Source: DATGLE01 sp035294325 (GTDB lineage Bacteria > Chloroflexota > Ktedonobacteria > Ktedonobacterales > Ktedonobacteraceae). From it: a stretch of 40,334 nt of DNA. Each line of letters starts with the position of its first letter. Positions within the stretch are counted from its first letter, which is position 1. The notes under the pieces were generated by a model. It was not told the DNA's origin. It did not search any database and saw nothing but the letters and a program-made list of their open reading frames with translations. Positions 7,359 through 15,808 of the stretch are shown one piece after another. The stretch is from assembly GCA_035294325.1 (NCBI GenBank), contig DATGLE010000207.1, positions 1 to 40,334 on the forward strand, given 5' to 3'. The position numbers and the translations under genes were made by a program.

Positions 7359-9551
7359 ATGGCGGACACTGTATCAGAGACGATCCTGCTTTCCCCAGAA
7401 AGCATGCAGGTTGAACCCGACCTCCTTGAGGACAAAGACCTTCGCGGAACGACGTATAGCGCCCCCATTACTCTCAAGAGCGGAGACGCTTTTCTGGTAG
7501 CTGATGTATGCGCTGATTTTGCGGCAGCAAGCCGGGAGATGGGCCTCTTCTGGCGTGGCACCCGTTTCCTTCGCGCATGCAATCTTACATTGGAAGAACG
7601 GCCGCTGCTGATGCTCTCCCATCATGTCGCCGAGATGGGCAACGCCTGCCAGGTGGACCTGACCAACTATGCCTTTACAGCGGATCACGATGCCTTCGTG
7701 GAACAGGGGGTTATCCATGTCAGCCGCCATCTGGAGTTACATCCAGAGGCGTTAGTGCAGGTCATTACCGTGACCAGTTTCTACACGGTTCCCGTCCCGT
7801 TGACGCTGCGCCTCAAGATAGGCGCCGACTTCCGCGATATCTTCGAGGTGCGGGGTACGATGCGAGCGAAGCGGGGCATGCTGCGGCCTCCTACCCTGGC
7901 CGATAACACGTTCACTTTTAGCTATCAGGGGCTGGATGACGTGACGCGAGAAACACGGCTCACGCTCTCCCCGCCAGCTGACCATGTGCGCGCTGACAGC
8001 CTGTCCTGGAACCTTCAGCTTAAACGCCATCACCCCGTAGAGCTGCGCATTACTGTGTGCATGAACGAGTCGCACGCGCCGCAGCCGGCATTAGCCGTGG
8101 AAAACATGGGGGCACGCGCACAGCACGATCCGACACACCCCGAACTGCGTACCAGCGATCCCCTCTTCAACCAGTTATTGCAGCGCGGTATGAACGACAT
8201 CGTAATGCTGAGCACGACGACGCCATACGGGCAATTTCCCTACGCGGGTATCCCCTGGTTCTGCTGCCCCTTCGGACGCGATGGCCTGATCGCGAGCCTG
8301 CAATTTTTGCCCTGGTTTCCGCAGGTGGCGCGCGGCACGCTGGCATTCCTGGCAGCGCACCAGGGCACAAAGGTCGAGCCGTTTACAGACGAGGAGCCGG
8401 GCAGGATGCTGCATGAGATGAGAATGGGCGAGATGGCGAACTGCCGCGAGGTTCCCTACGTCCCCTATTACGGCAGCATCGATGTCACGCCGCTTTTCCT
8501 CATTACGCTCGCCGAGTACATACGTTGGAGCAACGACCTGCCATTCCTGGCGCAGCACTGGCCGCATGCACTGGCCGCCGCGCGCTGGCTGACAGATTAT
8601 GGAGACCGCGACGGCGACGGTTTCATTGAGTATCACAAAACCTCCGACAAGGGCCTGGTTAATCAGGGATGGAAAGATGCCTGGGATTCCATCTCGCACA
8701 GCGATGGCCGGCTCGCCACGCCGCCCGTCGCTCTATGTGAGGTACAGGGCTATGCTTACGCTGCTTATCACGCCATAAGTTATCTCGCCGAACGCCTGGG
8801 CAAGACGCAGGAGGTACAGGCATGGGCAGGACGCGCCGAGGCTCTACGCGAGCAATTCCTGCGTACATTCTGGTGGGAAGATGAGCAGGTCTTTTACCTG
8901 GCGTTGAATGGCGCGAAGGAGCCATGCGATGTGGTATCATCCAACGCGGGGCAATGCCTCTGGAGCGGGATTGTACCGGAGGAGAAGGCGCGACTGGTCA
9001 TCGCGCGGCTGATGCGCGAGGATATGTTCAGCGGTTGGGGCATACGCACGCTCTCAGCGCATGCGCAGCGCTACAATCCCATGAGCTACCATAACGGTTC
9101 TGTCTGGCCGCACGATACAGCAATGGTGGGAGCAGGCTTCGCACGCTACGGCGGCAAAGCCGAGGCCGGAACGCTTTTGCGAGGGATGTACCTGGCGAGC
9201 CTTCATTTTGAAAGGGCGCGCCTGCCGGAGTTACACTGCGGCTTCGCCCAGAGGCCGGGCTATGGTCCCACGCGCTACCCGGTTGCCTGCTCACCGCAGG
9301 CGTGGGCGGCGGGAGCGCCCTTCATGCTGGTGAATTCTCTGCTCGGTTTCGAGCCGGATGCGGAGCGCGGCCATCTCACATTACGGAATCCCACTCTCCC
9401 GGACTGGCTGCAACATCTGGAACTGAGCGGCCTGTACGTGGGCGGCCGGCATGTGCATCTGCGCTTCACGCGTGCCGGCAGCCAGACCAGGGTGGTCGCA
9501 GGCGCTGATAACGAGGTAAGCCTGTTTCAATCCCTGACGGGCTGCCTGTGA
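7359..9551 (+). CDS. amylo-alpha-1,6-glucosidase / glycogen debranching-type enzyme
   Basis: 730 aa. Residues about 30-220 form the beta-rich GDE_N_bis domain (LKSGDAFLVAD, FWRGTRFLRACNL). Residues about 265-690 form the (alpha/alpha)6 catalytic barrel, with WFCCPFGRDGLIASLQ (family FGRDSL, here Ser to Gly), DYGDRDGDGFIEY, WKDAWDS, and near the end YPVACSPQAWAAGAPF. This layout is typical of actinobacterial and chloroflexal cytosolic enzymes annotated as hydrolysing alpha-1,6 branches of glycogen. It converges on the trehalose-6-phosphate synthase gene, fitting storage and compatible-solute sugar metabolism. The RBS at the ATG is weak (AGAAAGAA). True substrate unproven in this subfamily. Confidence 0.88.
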   Translation: MADTVSETILLSPESMQVEPDLLEDKDLRGTTYSAPITLKSGDAFLVADVCADFAAASREMGLFWRGTRFLRACNLTLEERPLLMLSHHVAEMGNACQVDLTNYAFTADHDAFVEQGVIHVSRHLELHPEALVQVITVTSFYTVPVPLTLRLKIGADFRDIFEVRGTMRAKRGMLRPPTLADNTFTFSYQGLDDVTRETRLTLSPPADHVRADSLSWNLQLKRHHPVELRITVCMNESHAPQPALAVENMGARAQHDPTHPELRTSDPLFNQLLQRGMNDIVMLSTTTPYGQFPYAGIPWFCCPFGRDGLIASLQFLPWFPQVARGTLAFLAAHQGTKVEPFTDEEPGRMLHEMRMGEMANCREVPYVPYYGSIDVTPLFLITLAEYIRWSNDLPFLAQHWPHALAAARWLTDYGDRDGDGFIEYHKTSDKGLVNQGWKDAWDSISHSDGRLATPPVALCEVQGYAYAAYHAISYLAERLGKTQEVQAWAGRAEALREQFLRTFWWEDEQVFYLALNGAKEPCDVVSSNAGQCLWSGIVPEEKARLVIARLMREDMFSGWGIRTLSAHAQRYNPMSYHNGSVWPHDTAMVGAGFARYGGKAEAGTLLRGMYLASLHFERARLPELHCGFAQRPGYGPTRYPVACSPQAWAAGAPFMLVNSLLGFEPDAERGHLTLRNPTLPDWLQHLELSGLYVGGRHVHLRFTRAGSQTRVVAGADNEVSLFQSLTGCL

Positions 9552-9564
9552 CATCCAGACACGA

Positions 9565-9615
9565 TGTAACCTGAGCATCAGGAAGCCGTGCAGGCTTCCT
9601 GACGCTCAGGTTACA
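9565..9615. terminator. shared two-way terminator hairpin
   Basis: Arms of 23 bases (9565-9587 and 9593-9615) pair with a single mismatch around the loop GTGCA. It lies between two convergent genes, and the stop codon of the minus-strand gene lies inside the right arm, so it should serve both transcripts. Confidence 0.75.
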
Positions 9616-11177
9616 TTGACTACTACTCCCTTAGGGAGAGGCTCGGTGGCCGGCTGAGGGTGAGGAGGAGACGAGAGATCGAGCAGTTCGTTAATATCAT
9701 CTATCTGCTGCTTCATCCACAGGTTAAGGTCGCTGCGCTCGACAGCCTGGCGGGCGAGCGTCGCCTTTACGTGCCTCTCCTCCGGCGAGAGGTTAAGTGC
9801 CTTGTAGAGCGCCTGCGCCGTCTCCATAACATCGGTAGGGGAGGTCGGTATCGATCCCTTCGCCAGTTGTTGAAACGCTCCGGCGGTGCGCGAAAGTACC
9901 AGTACGCCGTCGCGCTGATTGACGACAGGCCCCTCTTTTGCGACCAGATTCATGCCGTCGATGATCGGATTCACCAGCAGGACATCATAGAACTGCATAG
10001 CGGCCAGCGCGCGCGTCCGATCATTTTCGTAGAAGGTGTGGATCGGCGTCCAATCCTGGCTGCCATATTGCCTGTTGATACGCTCAATGGTGGCAAAAAC
10101 CTCCTCGGCTGTCTTGCGATACCGGGGCAAGCTCTGGCGTGAAGGAACAAGGAAGGCCAGGAAGGTAACTTTGCCGTGCAGTTCGGGATGTCTTTCGAGA
10201 ATAAACTCATACGCTTGAAAGCCGCGCAGGATATTCTTGGTAGGTTCCAGGCGGTCAACGCGCATAATCGTATGCTCGCGCAGCAGCGGTTTGATCTGTT
10301 CGGCAGCGCGCCTGCCGGCAGCGCTATTTACCACGCGGCGCTCCTGCGTCACCGAAATGGAGATGGGATAGGAACGCGCCTGCGTGTGATGGTCCTGCCA
10401 CCAGAGCGCGCCCTCCTCGAAATCAACGACAGCGCCATCCAGCATCGTGCGCGCACCGTCAAGGAAATTACGGGCATCGCGCTCGGTCTGAAAGCCAATG
10501 ATATCATTGCCCACCAGTCCACTATAGATATCCTGGACAATGTTGGTGGGCAAAAAGTGCCAGCAGCGTACATCGGGCCAGGGAATATGGATGAACTGCT
10601 GCATGATGATATCTGGATGGCGTTTGCGAATCATCGACGCAGCCAGGTAAAGGTGATAGTCTTGCAGCATCACTACGGCGCGGCCCATCTCGCGCTCGAT
10701 CTCAGTATTGACAGCATCCGCGATAGCCTGATTCGCCAGGTAATAGCCATTGCTCCAGGCGTCCTGTAATGTTCGTGTAGAGGTCTGTTCATGGTCGTAC
10801 ATGTAATGTTGTAGAAACCAGAGCACCTCATTACTAATCCTATCGTAATACTTGCGATAGGTAGCTTTAGGGATGGCAACGTAGTGCAGCTTCATACGCT
10901 GACCGCGAATCGGCGACTCCATTAATCCGCCGTGAGCCTGTGCATTGCTGGCGGCTTTGCGGTCCCCCTCGGTCATCGTCATTGCTACCCACGTTACATC
11001 CATGCTATTGCCTGCATCGATGAGGGCAGTCACCATACCCCCGGATCCGCGCCGCGCCTTGAGCGCGTTACCCCGGCTCAGTTGAAACTCCACAGGACCG
11101 CGATTAGAGGCGATGATGAGGCGACTGGCATGCATCAACTGCGGAGGATGAGTGTCCATCTTCATCCGCGTGGGCAT
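9606..11177 (-). CDS. otsA: trehalose-6-phosphate synthase, GT20 (OtsA-type)
   Basis: 523 aa. It makes trehalose-6-phosphate from UDP-glucose (or another NDP-glucose) and glucose-6-phosphate. Residues known from E. coli OtsA are kept: SNR (Arg26), YYDRISNEVLW, QDYHLYL, FIHIPWP, PSR for the G6P phosphate, DGMNLVAKE. The loop that is VERLDYSKG in E. coli reads VDRLEPTKN here; Arg and Lys that bind the nucleotide phosphates remain. The C-terminal 30 residues are a Pro-rich tail. The start ATG has AAAGGA seven bases upstream. No otsB phosphatase is in the window. A pseudo-glycosyltransferase or other GT20 acceptor specificity cannot be excluded because of the loop change. Confidence 0.9.
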   Translation of the reverse strand: MPTRMKMDTHPPQLMHASRLIIASNRGPVEFQLSRGNALKARRGSGGMVTALIDAGNSMDVTWVAMTMTEGDRKAASNAQAHGGLMESPIRGQRMKLHYVAIPKATYRKYYDRISNEVLWFLQHYMYDHEQTSTRTLQDAWSNGYYLANQAIADAVNTEIEREMGRAVVMLQDYHLYLAASMIRKRHPDIIMQQFIHIPWPDVRCWHFLPTNIVQDIYSGLVGNDIIGFQTERDARNFLDGARTMLDGAVVDFEEGALWWQDHHTQARSYPISISVTQERRVVNSAAGRRAAEQIKPLLREHTIMRVDRLEPTKNILRGFQAYEFILERHPELHGKVTFLAFLVPSRQSLPRYRKTAEEVFATIERINRQYGSQDWTPIHTFYENDRTRALAAMQFYDVLLVNPIIDGMNLVAKEGPVVNQRDGVLVLSRTAGAFQQLAKGSIPTSPTDVMETAQALYKALNLSPEERHVKATLARQAVERSDLNLWMKQQIDDINELLDLSSPPHPQPATEPLPKGVVVNVT

Positions 11178-11835
11178 GAGTTTATCCTTTCTAACAGGTG
11201 CTTACTGTTCTTGCCTTGTGACTGTGCTCTCTAGAGACTCGGGATGGCCTGGAAATGTATGAGCCATCGCTTCACGAAGAAGGCACCTGATACAGTCTGA
11301 CTTACGAACACACCTGATCGTATACGACGGCGTTGCGCAAGGCACCATGTGTAATGTTACCATACACCGGCATAAAATTACCAGGAATCCGCAAATGATA
11401 GGATGTCCGTCTCGCTTTGCGGCCCGCCGAAGCGGGCATTCATCCCCTCTTCTCTACAGACACATTTTCTCCTTTCTGTTCAATTAACTCATCCTCGCAC
11501 CTGCCACGCAGCGGCCCATCGGAGCGTGCAAGAAGGCTGAACATCAGGCATTCTCTATGGAATCGAGAGCGTTAGCTTGACGGCTATCCTAAGATTAGGA
11601 GCAGGACACCATATCCGTACCTTAACTAAACTAACCCCATGTGCATGTTGTTGTGCGCCTGCGGCGCATCCAGGAGAAGGAGTGTCTGTGGGCTGCGTGC
11701 CGCAGGCATGCAGCCCACAGACACTCCTTCTCCTCGCGAGCCGCGCAGCGGTGAGCTGTCATGAAACTTGCACATCGCGTTAATTATAAATACGCGTTTC
11801 CTGTACTCATGAGTAAACGAAACAGAGAGGTCACT
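11178..11835. other. 658-bp divergent gap between otsA and rph
   Basis: No gene supported. It carries hairpin element A at 11650-11757; the rest shows no clear promoter or known RNA. A reading frame that would extend rph upstream to 11761 starts in this element and is not believed. Confidence 0.5.
11650..11757 (-). repeat. dispersed three-hairpin element, copy A
   Basis: Perfect 25-base arms (11672-11696 and 11710-11734) extend through TGCC-GCA-GGCA to an almost continuous 30-bp stem. The left flank GCGCCTGCGGCGC is the reverse complement of the right-end motif of the other copies, so this copy is inverted and faces otsA. The right flank (GAGCCGCGCAGCGGTGAGC) is a small hairpin with a GCA loop. 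Confidence 0.75.
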
Positions 11836-12549
11836 ATGATGACACGTATTGATGGGCGCACCGCAGCGCAATTACGGCCTGTGCGCCTCACCGTCGATTT
11901 TCTGGACTACGCCGAGGGATCGGCGCTGATCGAAGCCGGGGCAACGCGCGTGCTATGCGCGGCCAGCGTGGAGGAGAAAGTGCCGCCGTTTCTGGAAGGC
12001 AAAGGGGAGGGCTGGGTGACAGCAGAATACAGCATGCTGCCACGTGCAACGCTTACGCGCAGTCCGCGCGAGCGCGATGGCAGGGTGAGCGGACGCACGC
12101 AGGAGATCCAGCGTTTGATAGGGCGCTCGCTGCGCGCCGCCGTGGATATGCAGGCGTTGGGCGCGCGCACCATCACCCTCGACTGCGATGTCTTGCAGGC
12201 CGACGGCGGCACACGCACCGCAGCGATTACGGGGGCTTACGTTGCCCTGCACCGCGCCTGCTCGCTGCTGGTGAAGCGCGGCGTCCTTCCTGTCCATCCG
12301 CTGCGCACGGCTGTCGCGGCGGTCAGCGTAGGCGTTGTAGGGGGAGATCTGCTGCTCGACCTCTGTTACGCGGAGGATTCGCGCGCCGATGTTGATTTTA
12401 ACGTCGTCATGACGGCTGAACACGAGTTTATCGAGGTGCAGGGCACCGGCGAAAAAAGCGTTTTTGGTCGCACGGCGATGAATAATCTGATCGCCCTCGC
12501 CGAAATGGGCATTAGCGAGTTGCTGGAGATCCAGCGCCGCTATATCTAA
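11836..12549 (+). CDS. rph: ribonuclease PH
   Basis: 237 aa, the usual length. A phosphorolytic 3'-5' exoribonuclease that trims tRNA 3' ends, working as a hexamer of dimers. Signatures: RIDGRTAAQLRPV at the N-terminus, EGSALIEAGATRVLCAASVE, GEGWVTAEYSMLPRAT, GRTQEIQRLIGRSLRA (phosphate-binding Arg), DCDVLQADGGTRTAAITGAY and a C-terminal VQGTGE. The ATG at 11836 (or the next codon at 11839) is chosen because AGAGAGG lies just upstream and the family N-terminus begins there. It starts a plus-strand run rph, membrane protein, eno, hydrolase, each separated by hairpin elements or terminators. Confidence 0.95.
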   Translation: MMTRIDGRTAAQLRPVRLTVDFLDYAEGSALIEAGATRVLCAASVEEKVPPFLEGKGEGWVTAEYSMLPRATLTRSPRERDGRVSGRTQEIQRLIGRSLRAAVDMQALGARTITLDCDVLQADGGTRTAAITGAYVALHRACSLLVKRGVLPVHPLRTAVAAVSVGVVGGDLLLDLCYAEDSRADVDFNVVMTAEHEFIEVQGTGEKSVFGRTAMNNLIALAEMGISELLEIQRRYI

Positions 12550-12580
12550 GCATGTATCTGTTCCTCAGCTTCCTTCCGTT

Positions 12581-12703
12581 CTGGCCGGGCATTCGCGCGG
12601 CTGCGCCGCGCCAGGAATAGATAGTGTGGTGTAGAAAAATGCACGAAGCGCATTTTCCACGCCATACTATCTATCAAGCGAGCGCCGCAGGCGCGAGCAA
12701 GCG
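12581..12703 (+). repeat. dispersed three-hairpin element, copy B
   Basis: Left hairpin with GCGCGGC-TGC-GCCGCGC inside CTGG...CCAGG; central stem 12617-12642 with 12650-12674, where two differences between the arms are G-T wobble pairs; right motif GAGCGCCGCAGGCGCGAGC. It points the same way as the downstream gene. Confidence 0.75.
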
Positions 12704-12821
12704 CAAGGAAAACAGGGGCAGCGGTACTATGGTACCCCTCCGCTCCACTTTCTTACCGCTGCACGTCTTAGTAAATGATAAAATCGACATAACCCATAAC
12801 TACCGGTTGGCGCAACAAAAC

Positions 12822-12850
12822 TTGCCGATCACCGGGGCAGATGCTAGAAT
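12822..12850 (+). promoter_or_regulatory. sigma-70-type promoter
   Basis: TTGCCG, 17 bases, TAGAAT with TGC just before it (extended -10). It lies about 90 bases before the TTG start of the membrane protein gene. Confidence 0.6.
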
Positions 12851-12940
12851 CGCTTTGCGAGAAGCGGACCGGAATCGCCCCGCAAGCAGTGAAACAGTAA
12901 CATTCTGCCCGAGCAGCGACAGAGTTGAGAGGAGTGCACA

Positions 12941-14095
12941 TTGGAAGAGACGACTGGCAGGAAATGGTTCTGGCGCATTCTGGATTTCATCAATCCACTT
13001 CGCGATCCGAGCCTGACCGTAGCCGCCGTACTGACCTTCATCGAGGAAGCGGGGCAGCATGACGCCTGGTACTGGATCGTTATCATTGCGCTTGTCAACT
13101 GGCTGGCCGTGCGCGGCGTGGTCTGGCTTGTCGTCAACTTTACTTTTGCCTCTACTTTTATCGCGCGCCGCGTCTGGTGGGCGATCAAGCATCCGCGCCT
13201 GGCATGGCGCATTCTGGATGCCGTCGGGCACGAAGAAATCGTAATCGGCGGGCTGCCATCTATCTCCGACGGTATTTTGCTACAAGATGGGACCGCAATT
13301 ATGAGTCCGACGCTGGGCACGAGCGGCATTCAGGTGATTGGCGAACTCCCGGCAGGTACAGAGCTGCCCGTGCTGGGCATGCCCAACGGGCAGGTGACAG
13401 CGGACCTTTCGGCGCTGGCAAATACAGGATTTTTCCCCGGTATCAGCAATCTCAATACAGGCATTTATTCCAACGCTTTTACGAATCAGGCGGCATCGGG
13501 CTATCAGCAGATGGGGAACAACGATTTTGTCAGTTCACAGAGCACCGATAGCCTCCCGCAGAGCTTCCCACAGCGCCCCTCACAGGAAGAAGAGCATCTG
13601 CGCCAGCAACTCGCCTCGTACATGCGCCTCCTGGAAGACTGGATACAGTTCACCGAGGAGAAGTGGCGCACTGTCAGCGACAGCCAGCTTGGCTGGAAGC
13701 CGCTGCGCGGGAGGTGGGGAAGCTGGGAGGATATCTTCCAGGATGTCTATGCCGCGAAAACGTCGGATCCGATGGCCGAGGCCGCGCTTTCATCAGGCGA
13801 GGCAACCGCCAGGCGCTTCGAGACCGCGAAGGACAAAGGCTCCGCCGCCTCGGCAGTCGCGTGTTTTATGCGCGACATGATGACATTACGCCGGGGACTG
13901 GAAATGATGGAGCAGGCGGCCGGGCGTGGACCCGCCACATCAGATATACAGCCGGTAGTGCCACCGTCTAATAATCGCTTTGGGGGCAACAATAGTGGCC
14001 CCCTGCGCAATACTCCCTCCGGCAGCCTCTCGCCACGCAATACGCTCATCCGCCGGCCCGCGCAGATCTTCGTGGATGCTGACTCCGATAAATAG
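12941..14095 (+). CDS. membrane-anchored protein of unknown function
   Basis: 384 aa, not recognised. It starts at TTG, supported by GAGAGGAG six bases upstream. Two hydrophobic stretches near residues 25-70 (AAVLTFIEEAG, WYWIVIIALVNWLAVRGVVW) and an amphipathic FTFASTFIARR segment follow a short N-terminus. Residues about 95-220 are Gly/Asn/Thr-rich and poorly ordered. A helical region at 220-325 (EEHLRQQLASYMRLLEDWIQ) may form a coiled coil or bundle. The C-terminus is Pro/Asn/Arg-rich and ends in DADSDK. It lies between rph and eno on the same strand with its own promoter. No function assigned. Confidence 0.75.
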   Translation: MEETTGRKWFWRILDFINPLRDPSLTVAAVLTFIEEAGQHDAWYWIVIIALVNWLAVRGVVWLVVNFTFASTFIARRVWWAIKHPRLAWRILDAVGHEEIVIGGLPSISDGILLQDGTAIMSPTLGTSGIQVIGELPAGTELPVLGMPNGQVTADLSALANTGFFPGISNLNTGIYSNAFTNQAASGYQQMGNNDFVSSQSTDSLPQSFPQRPSQEEEHLRQQLASYMRLLEDWIQFTEEKWRTVSDSQLGWKPLRGRWGSWEDIFQDVYAAKTSDPMAEAALSSGEATARRFETAKDKGSAASAVACFMRDMMTLRRGLEMMEQAAGRGPATSDIQPVVPPSNNRFGGNNSGPLRNTPSGSLSPRNTLIRRPAQIFVDADSDK

Positions 14096-14165
14096 TCAAA
14101 CTCACATGGTCATTTCGCCCTTGCCCAATCGCCGCTTGCGATGTACAATAGCTCCGCCAGCTTAA

Positions 14166-14350
14166 GAGGGTGTCTGATTTTCTCAACGTCCTCGCCCTTT
14201 CTGGCCGGGTGTTCGAGCGGCTCAGCCGCACCTGGTAGAGAGTATGCTGGTGTGGAAAAACGCGGAAGCGCGTTTTTCCACACCAGCATACTCTCTCTGG
14301 CGAGCGCCTGCGGTGCGAGCAAGCAACTGTGCCGGCAAATAAACACCCTC
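14166..14350 (+). repeat. dispersed three-hairpin element, copy C (most complete, with terminal inverted repeats)
   Basis: The 185-bp element begins GAGGGTGTCTGATTTT and ends ACACCCTC, the inverse of its start. The central stem is perfect: 28-base arms 14237-14264 and 14269-14296, loop GAAG. Left hairpin GCGGC-TCA-GCCGC; right motif GAGCGCCTGCGGTGCGAGC. It ends 25 bases before the eno start, so it lies in or beside the eno 5' leader. Confidence 0.85.
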
Positions 14351-14375
14351 TAAAGAGTAAGTGGAGGATATACTG

Positions 14376-15701
14376 ATGTCGAATAATACAAACGATTTGA
14401 CCACTATCGAGGAGGTCACAGCCCGCGAAATCCTCGATTCGCGCGGCAACCCTACAATTCAGGTCGAAGTGATCCTGATGGGGGGCGCGAGCGGCGTCGC
14501 GGCGGTTCCCTCCGGGGCGTCAACGGGCGCTCACGAAGCGGTGGAGCTGCGCGATGGCGATAAAAGCCGCTACGGCGGCAAAGGCGTGCTCCAGGCAGTC
14601 AACAACGTGCGCCAGCTTATCAGCGAGGCGCTGGTTGGACTCAGTGCAACCGATCAGGCGATGCTCGATGAAGTCATGATCGAGCTGGATGGCACACCGA
14701 ACAAGGCCAAGCTGGGCGCGAATGCAATTCTGGGCGTCTCACTGGCGGCGGCGAAGGCGGCGGCCCAGGCTCAGTACCAGCCGCTTTATCGTTATCTGGG
14801 CGGCGTCTCGGCACGCACTCTGCCGGTACCGATGATGAATATTTTGAATGGCGGCAAACATGCCGATAATTCAACCGATATGCAGGAGTATATGGTCCTG
14901 CCGGTGGGTGCCTCTTCGTTCCGCGAAGCGCTGCGCATGGGGGCCGAGGTCTATCAAGCTCTGAAGAAAGTGCTGCACAGCAGAAAGCTCAATACCAATG
15001 TCGGCGACGAAGGCGGCTTCGCTCCGTCGCTTGGCTCTAACCGCGAGGCGCTGGAGGTTATCGTCGCGGCCATCGAGACAGCCGGCTACAGGCCCGGCGT
15101 CGATATTTTTCTGGGGATGGACCCGGCGGCCAGCGAATTCTACGAAAATGGCAAATATGTGCTCGCGCGCGAGGGCCGCACGCTAACATCGCACGAGATG
15201 GTGGATCTCTATGAGCAGTGGATCGGCGAATATCCGATCATTACCCTGGAGGATGGGCTGGCCGAGGACGATTGGGAGGGCTGGAGCCACCTGCGCCAGC
15301 GACTCGGGGACCGCATACAACTGGTGGGCGATGACCTGTTCGTCACCAATACCGAGCGACTCCGGCGCGGCATCCGGGAGCGCTCGGCCAACTCTATTCT
15401 GATCAAGCTCAATCAGATCGGCACGCTGACCGAAACGCTGGACGCTATCGAAATGGCTAAGCGGGCCTCGTTCAGCGCCGTCGTCTCCCACCGCTCCGGC
15501 GAGACCGAGGATACGACTATCGCTGACCTGGTGGTAGCCACCAACGCCGGACAGATCAAGACCGGGGCGCCAGCCCGCAGCGAGCGCGTAGCAAAGTATA
15601 ACCGCCTGCTGGTAATCGAAGATGAACTGGGCGAGGAAACGGCGCGCTACGCGGGTTTCAGCGCATTCTACAACGTGCCTGCCCTGTACGCGAAGGCGTA
15701 A
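14376..15701 (+). CDS. eno: enolase (phosphopyruvate hydratase)
   Basis: 441 aa. It converts 2-phosphoglycerate to phosphoenolpyruvate in glycolysis. N-terminal AREILDSRGNPTIQVEV and PSGASTGAHEAVELRD, then LNGGKHADNSTDMQEYM, the metal ligand in GMDPAASEFY (near residue 246), LEDGLAEDDW, GDDLFVTN, the catalytic Lys in SILIKLNQIGT (near residue 342) and SHRSGETED. All are intact. The ATG at 14376 is preferred over a GTG at 14361 because GGAGGA lies seven bases before it; the GTG overlaps that RBS. The leader contains hairpin element C. An alpha/beta-hydrolase follows after about 110 bases. Confidence 0.97.
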   Translation: MSNNTNDLTTIEEVTAREILDSRGNPTIQVEVILMGGASGVAAVPSGASTGAHEAVELRDGDKSRYGGKGVLQAVNNVRQLISEALVGLSATDQAMLDEVMIELDGTPNKAKLGANAILGVSLAAAKAAAQAQYQPLYRYLGGVSARTLPVPMMNILNGGKHADNSTDMQEYMVLPVGASSFREALRMGAEVYQALKKVLHSRKLNTNVGDEGGFAPSLGSNREALEVIVAAIETAGYRPGVDIFLGMDPAASEFYENGKYVLAREGRTLTSHEMVDLYEQWIGEYPIITLEDGLAEDDWEGWSHLRQRLGDRIQLVGDDLFVTNTERLRRGIRERSANSILIKLNQIGTLTETLDAIEMAKRASFSAVVSHRSGETEDTTIADLVVATNAGQIKTGAPARSERVAKYNRLLVIEDELGEETARYAGFSAFYNVPALYAKA

Positions 15702-15738
15702 TTCACGCTATAGTATCTACAGGAAGGAAACGGGAGCA

Positions 15739-15764
15739 CGGGGTATCCCCGAAAAACCTTTTTT
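15739..15764 (+). terminator. small hairpin and T run after eno
   Basis: CGGGG-TAT-CCCCG followed by AAAAACC and a run of six T. A wider AGGAAGGAAA...TTTCCTTTCCT pairing could extend the stem. Whether it stops transcription before the hydrolase gene is unclear. Confidence 0.45.
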
Positions 15765-15808
15765 CCTTTCCTGTTCCTGATGATAAAAGCAATAAAGGGT
15801 AAGTGCTT

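Larger units (their letters stand above)
12550..12940. other. 391-bp gap with element B and a promoter
   Basis: No gene supported. It contains element B (12581-12703), a small palindrome GGTAC-TAT-GGTACC near 12723-12736, and a sigma-70-type promoter at 12822-12850. Confidence 0.5.

Noticed and set aside
7285..7500. 71-codon frame with a good RBS before the debranching gene
   Set aside because: It runs through the GC-rich repeat and then into the debranching gene in another frame; the product looks random.
12624..13016. 130-codon frame upstream of the membrane protein
   Set aside because: Starts inside hairpin element B and overlaps the better-supported TTG-start gene.
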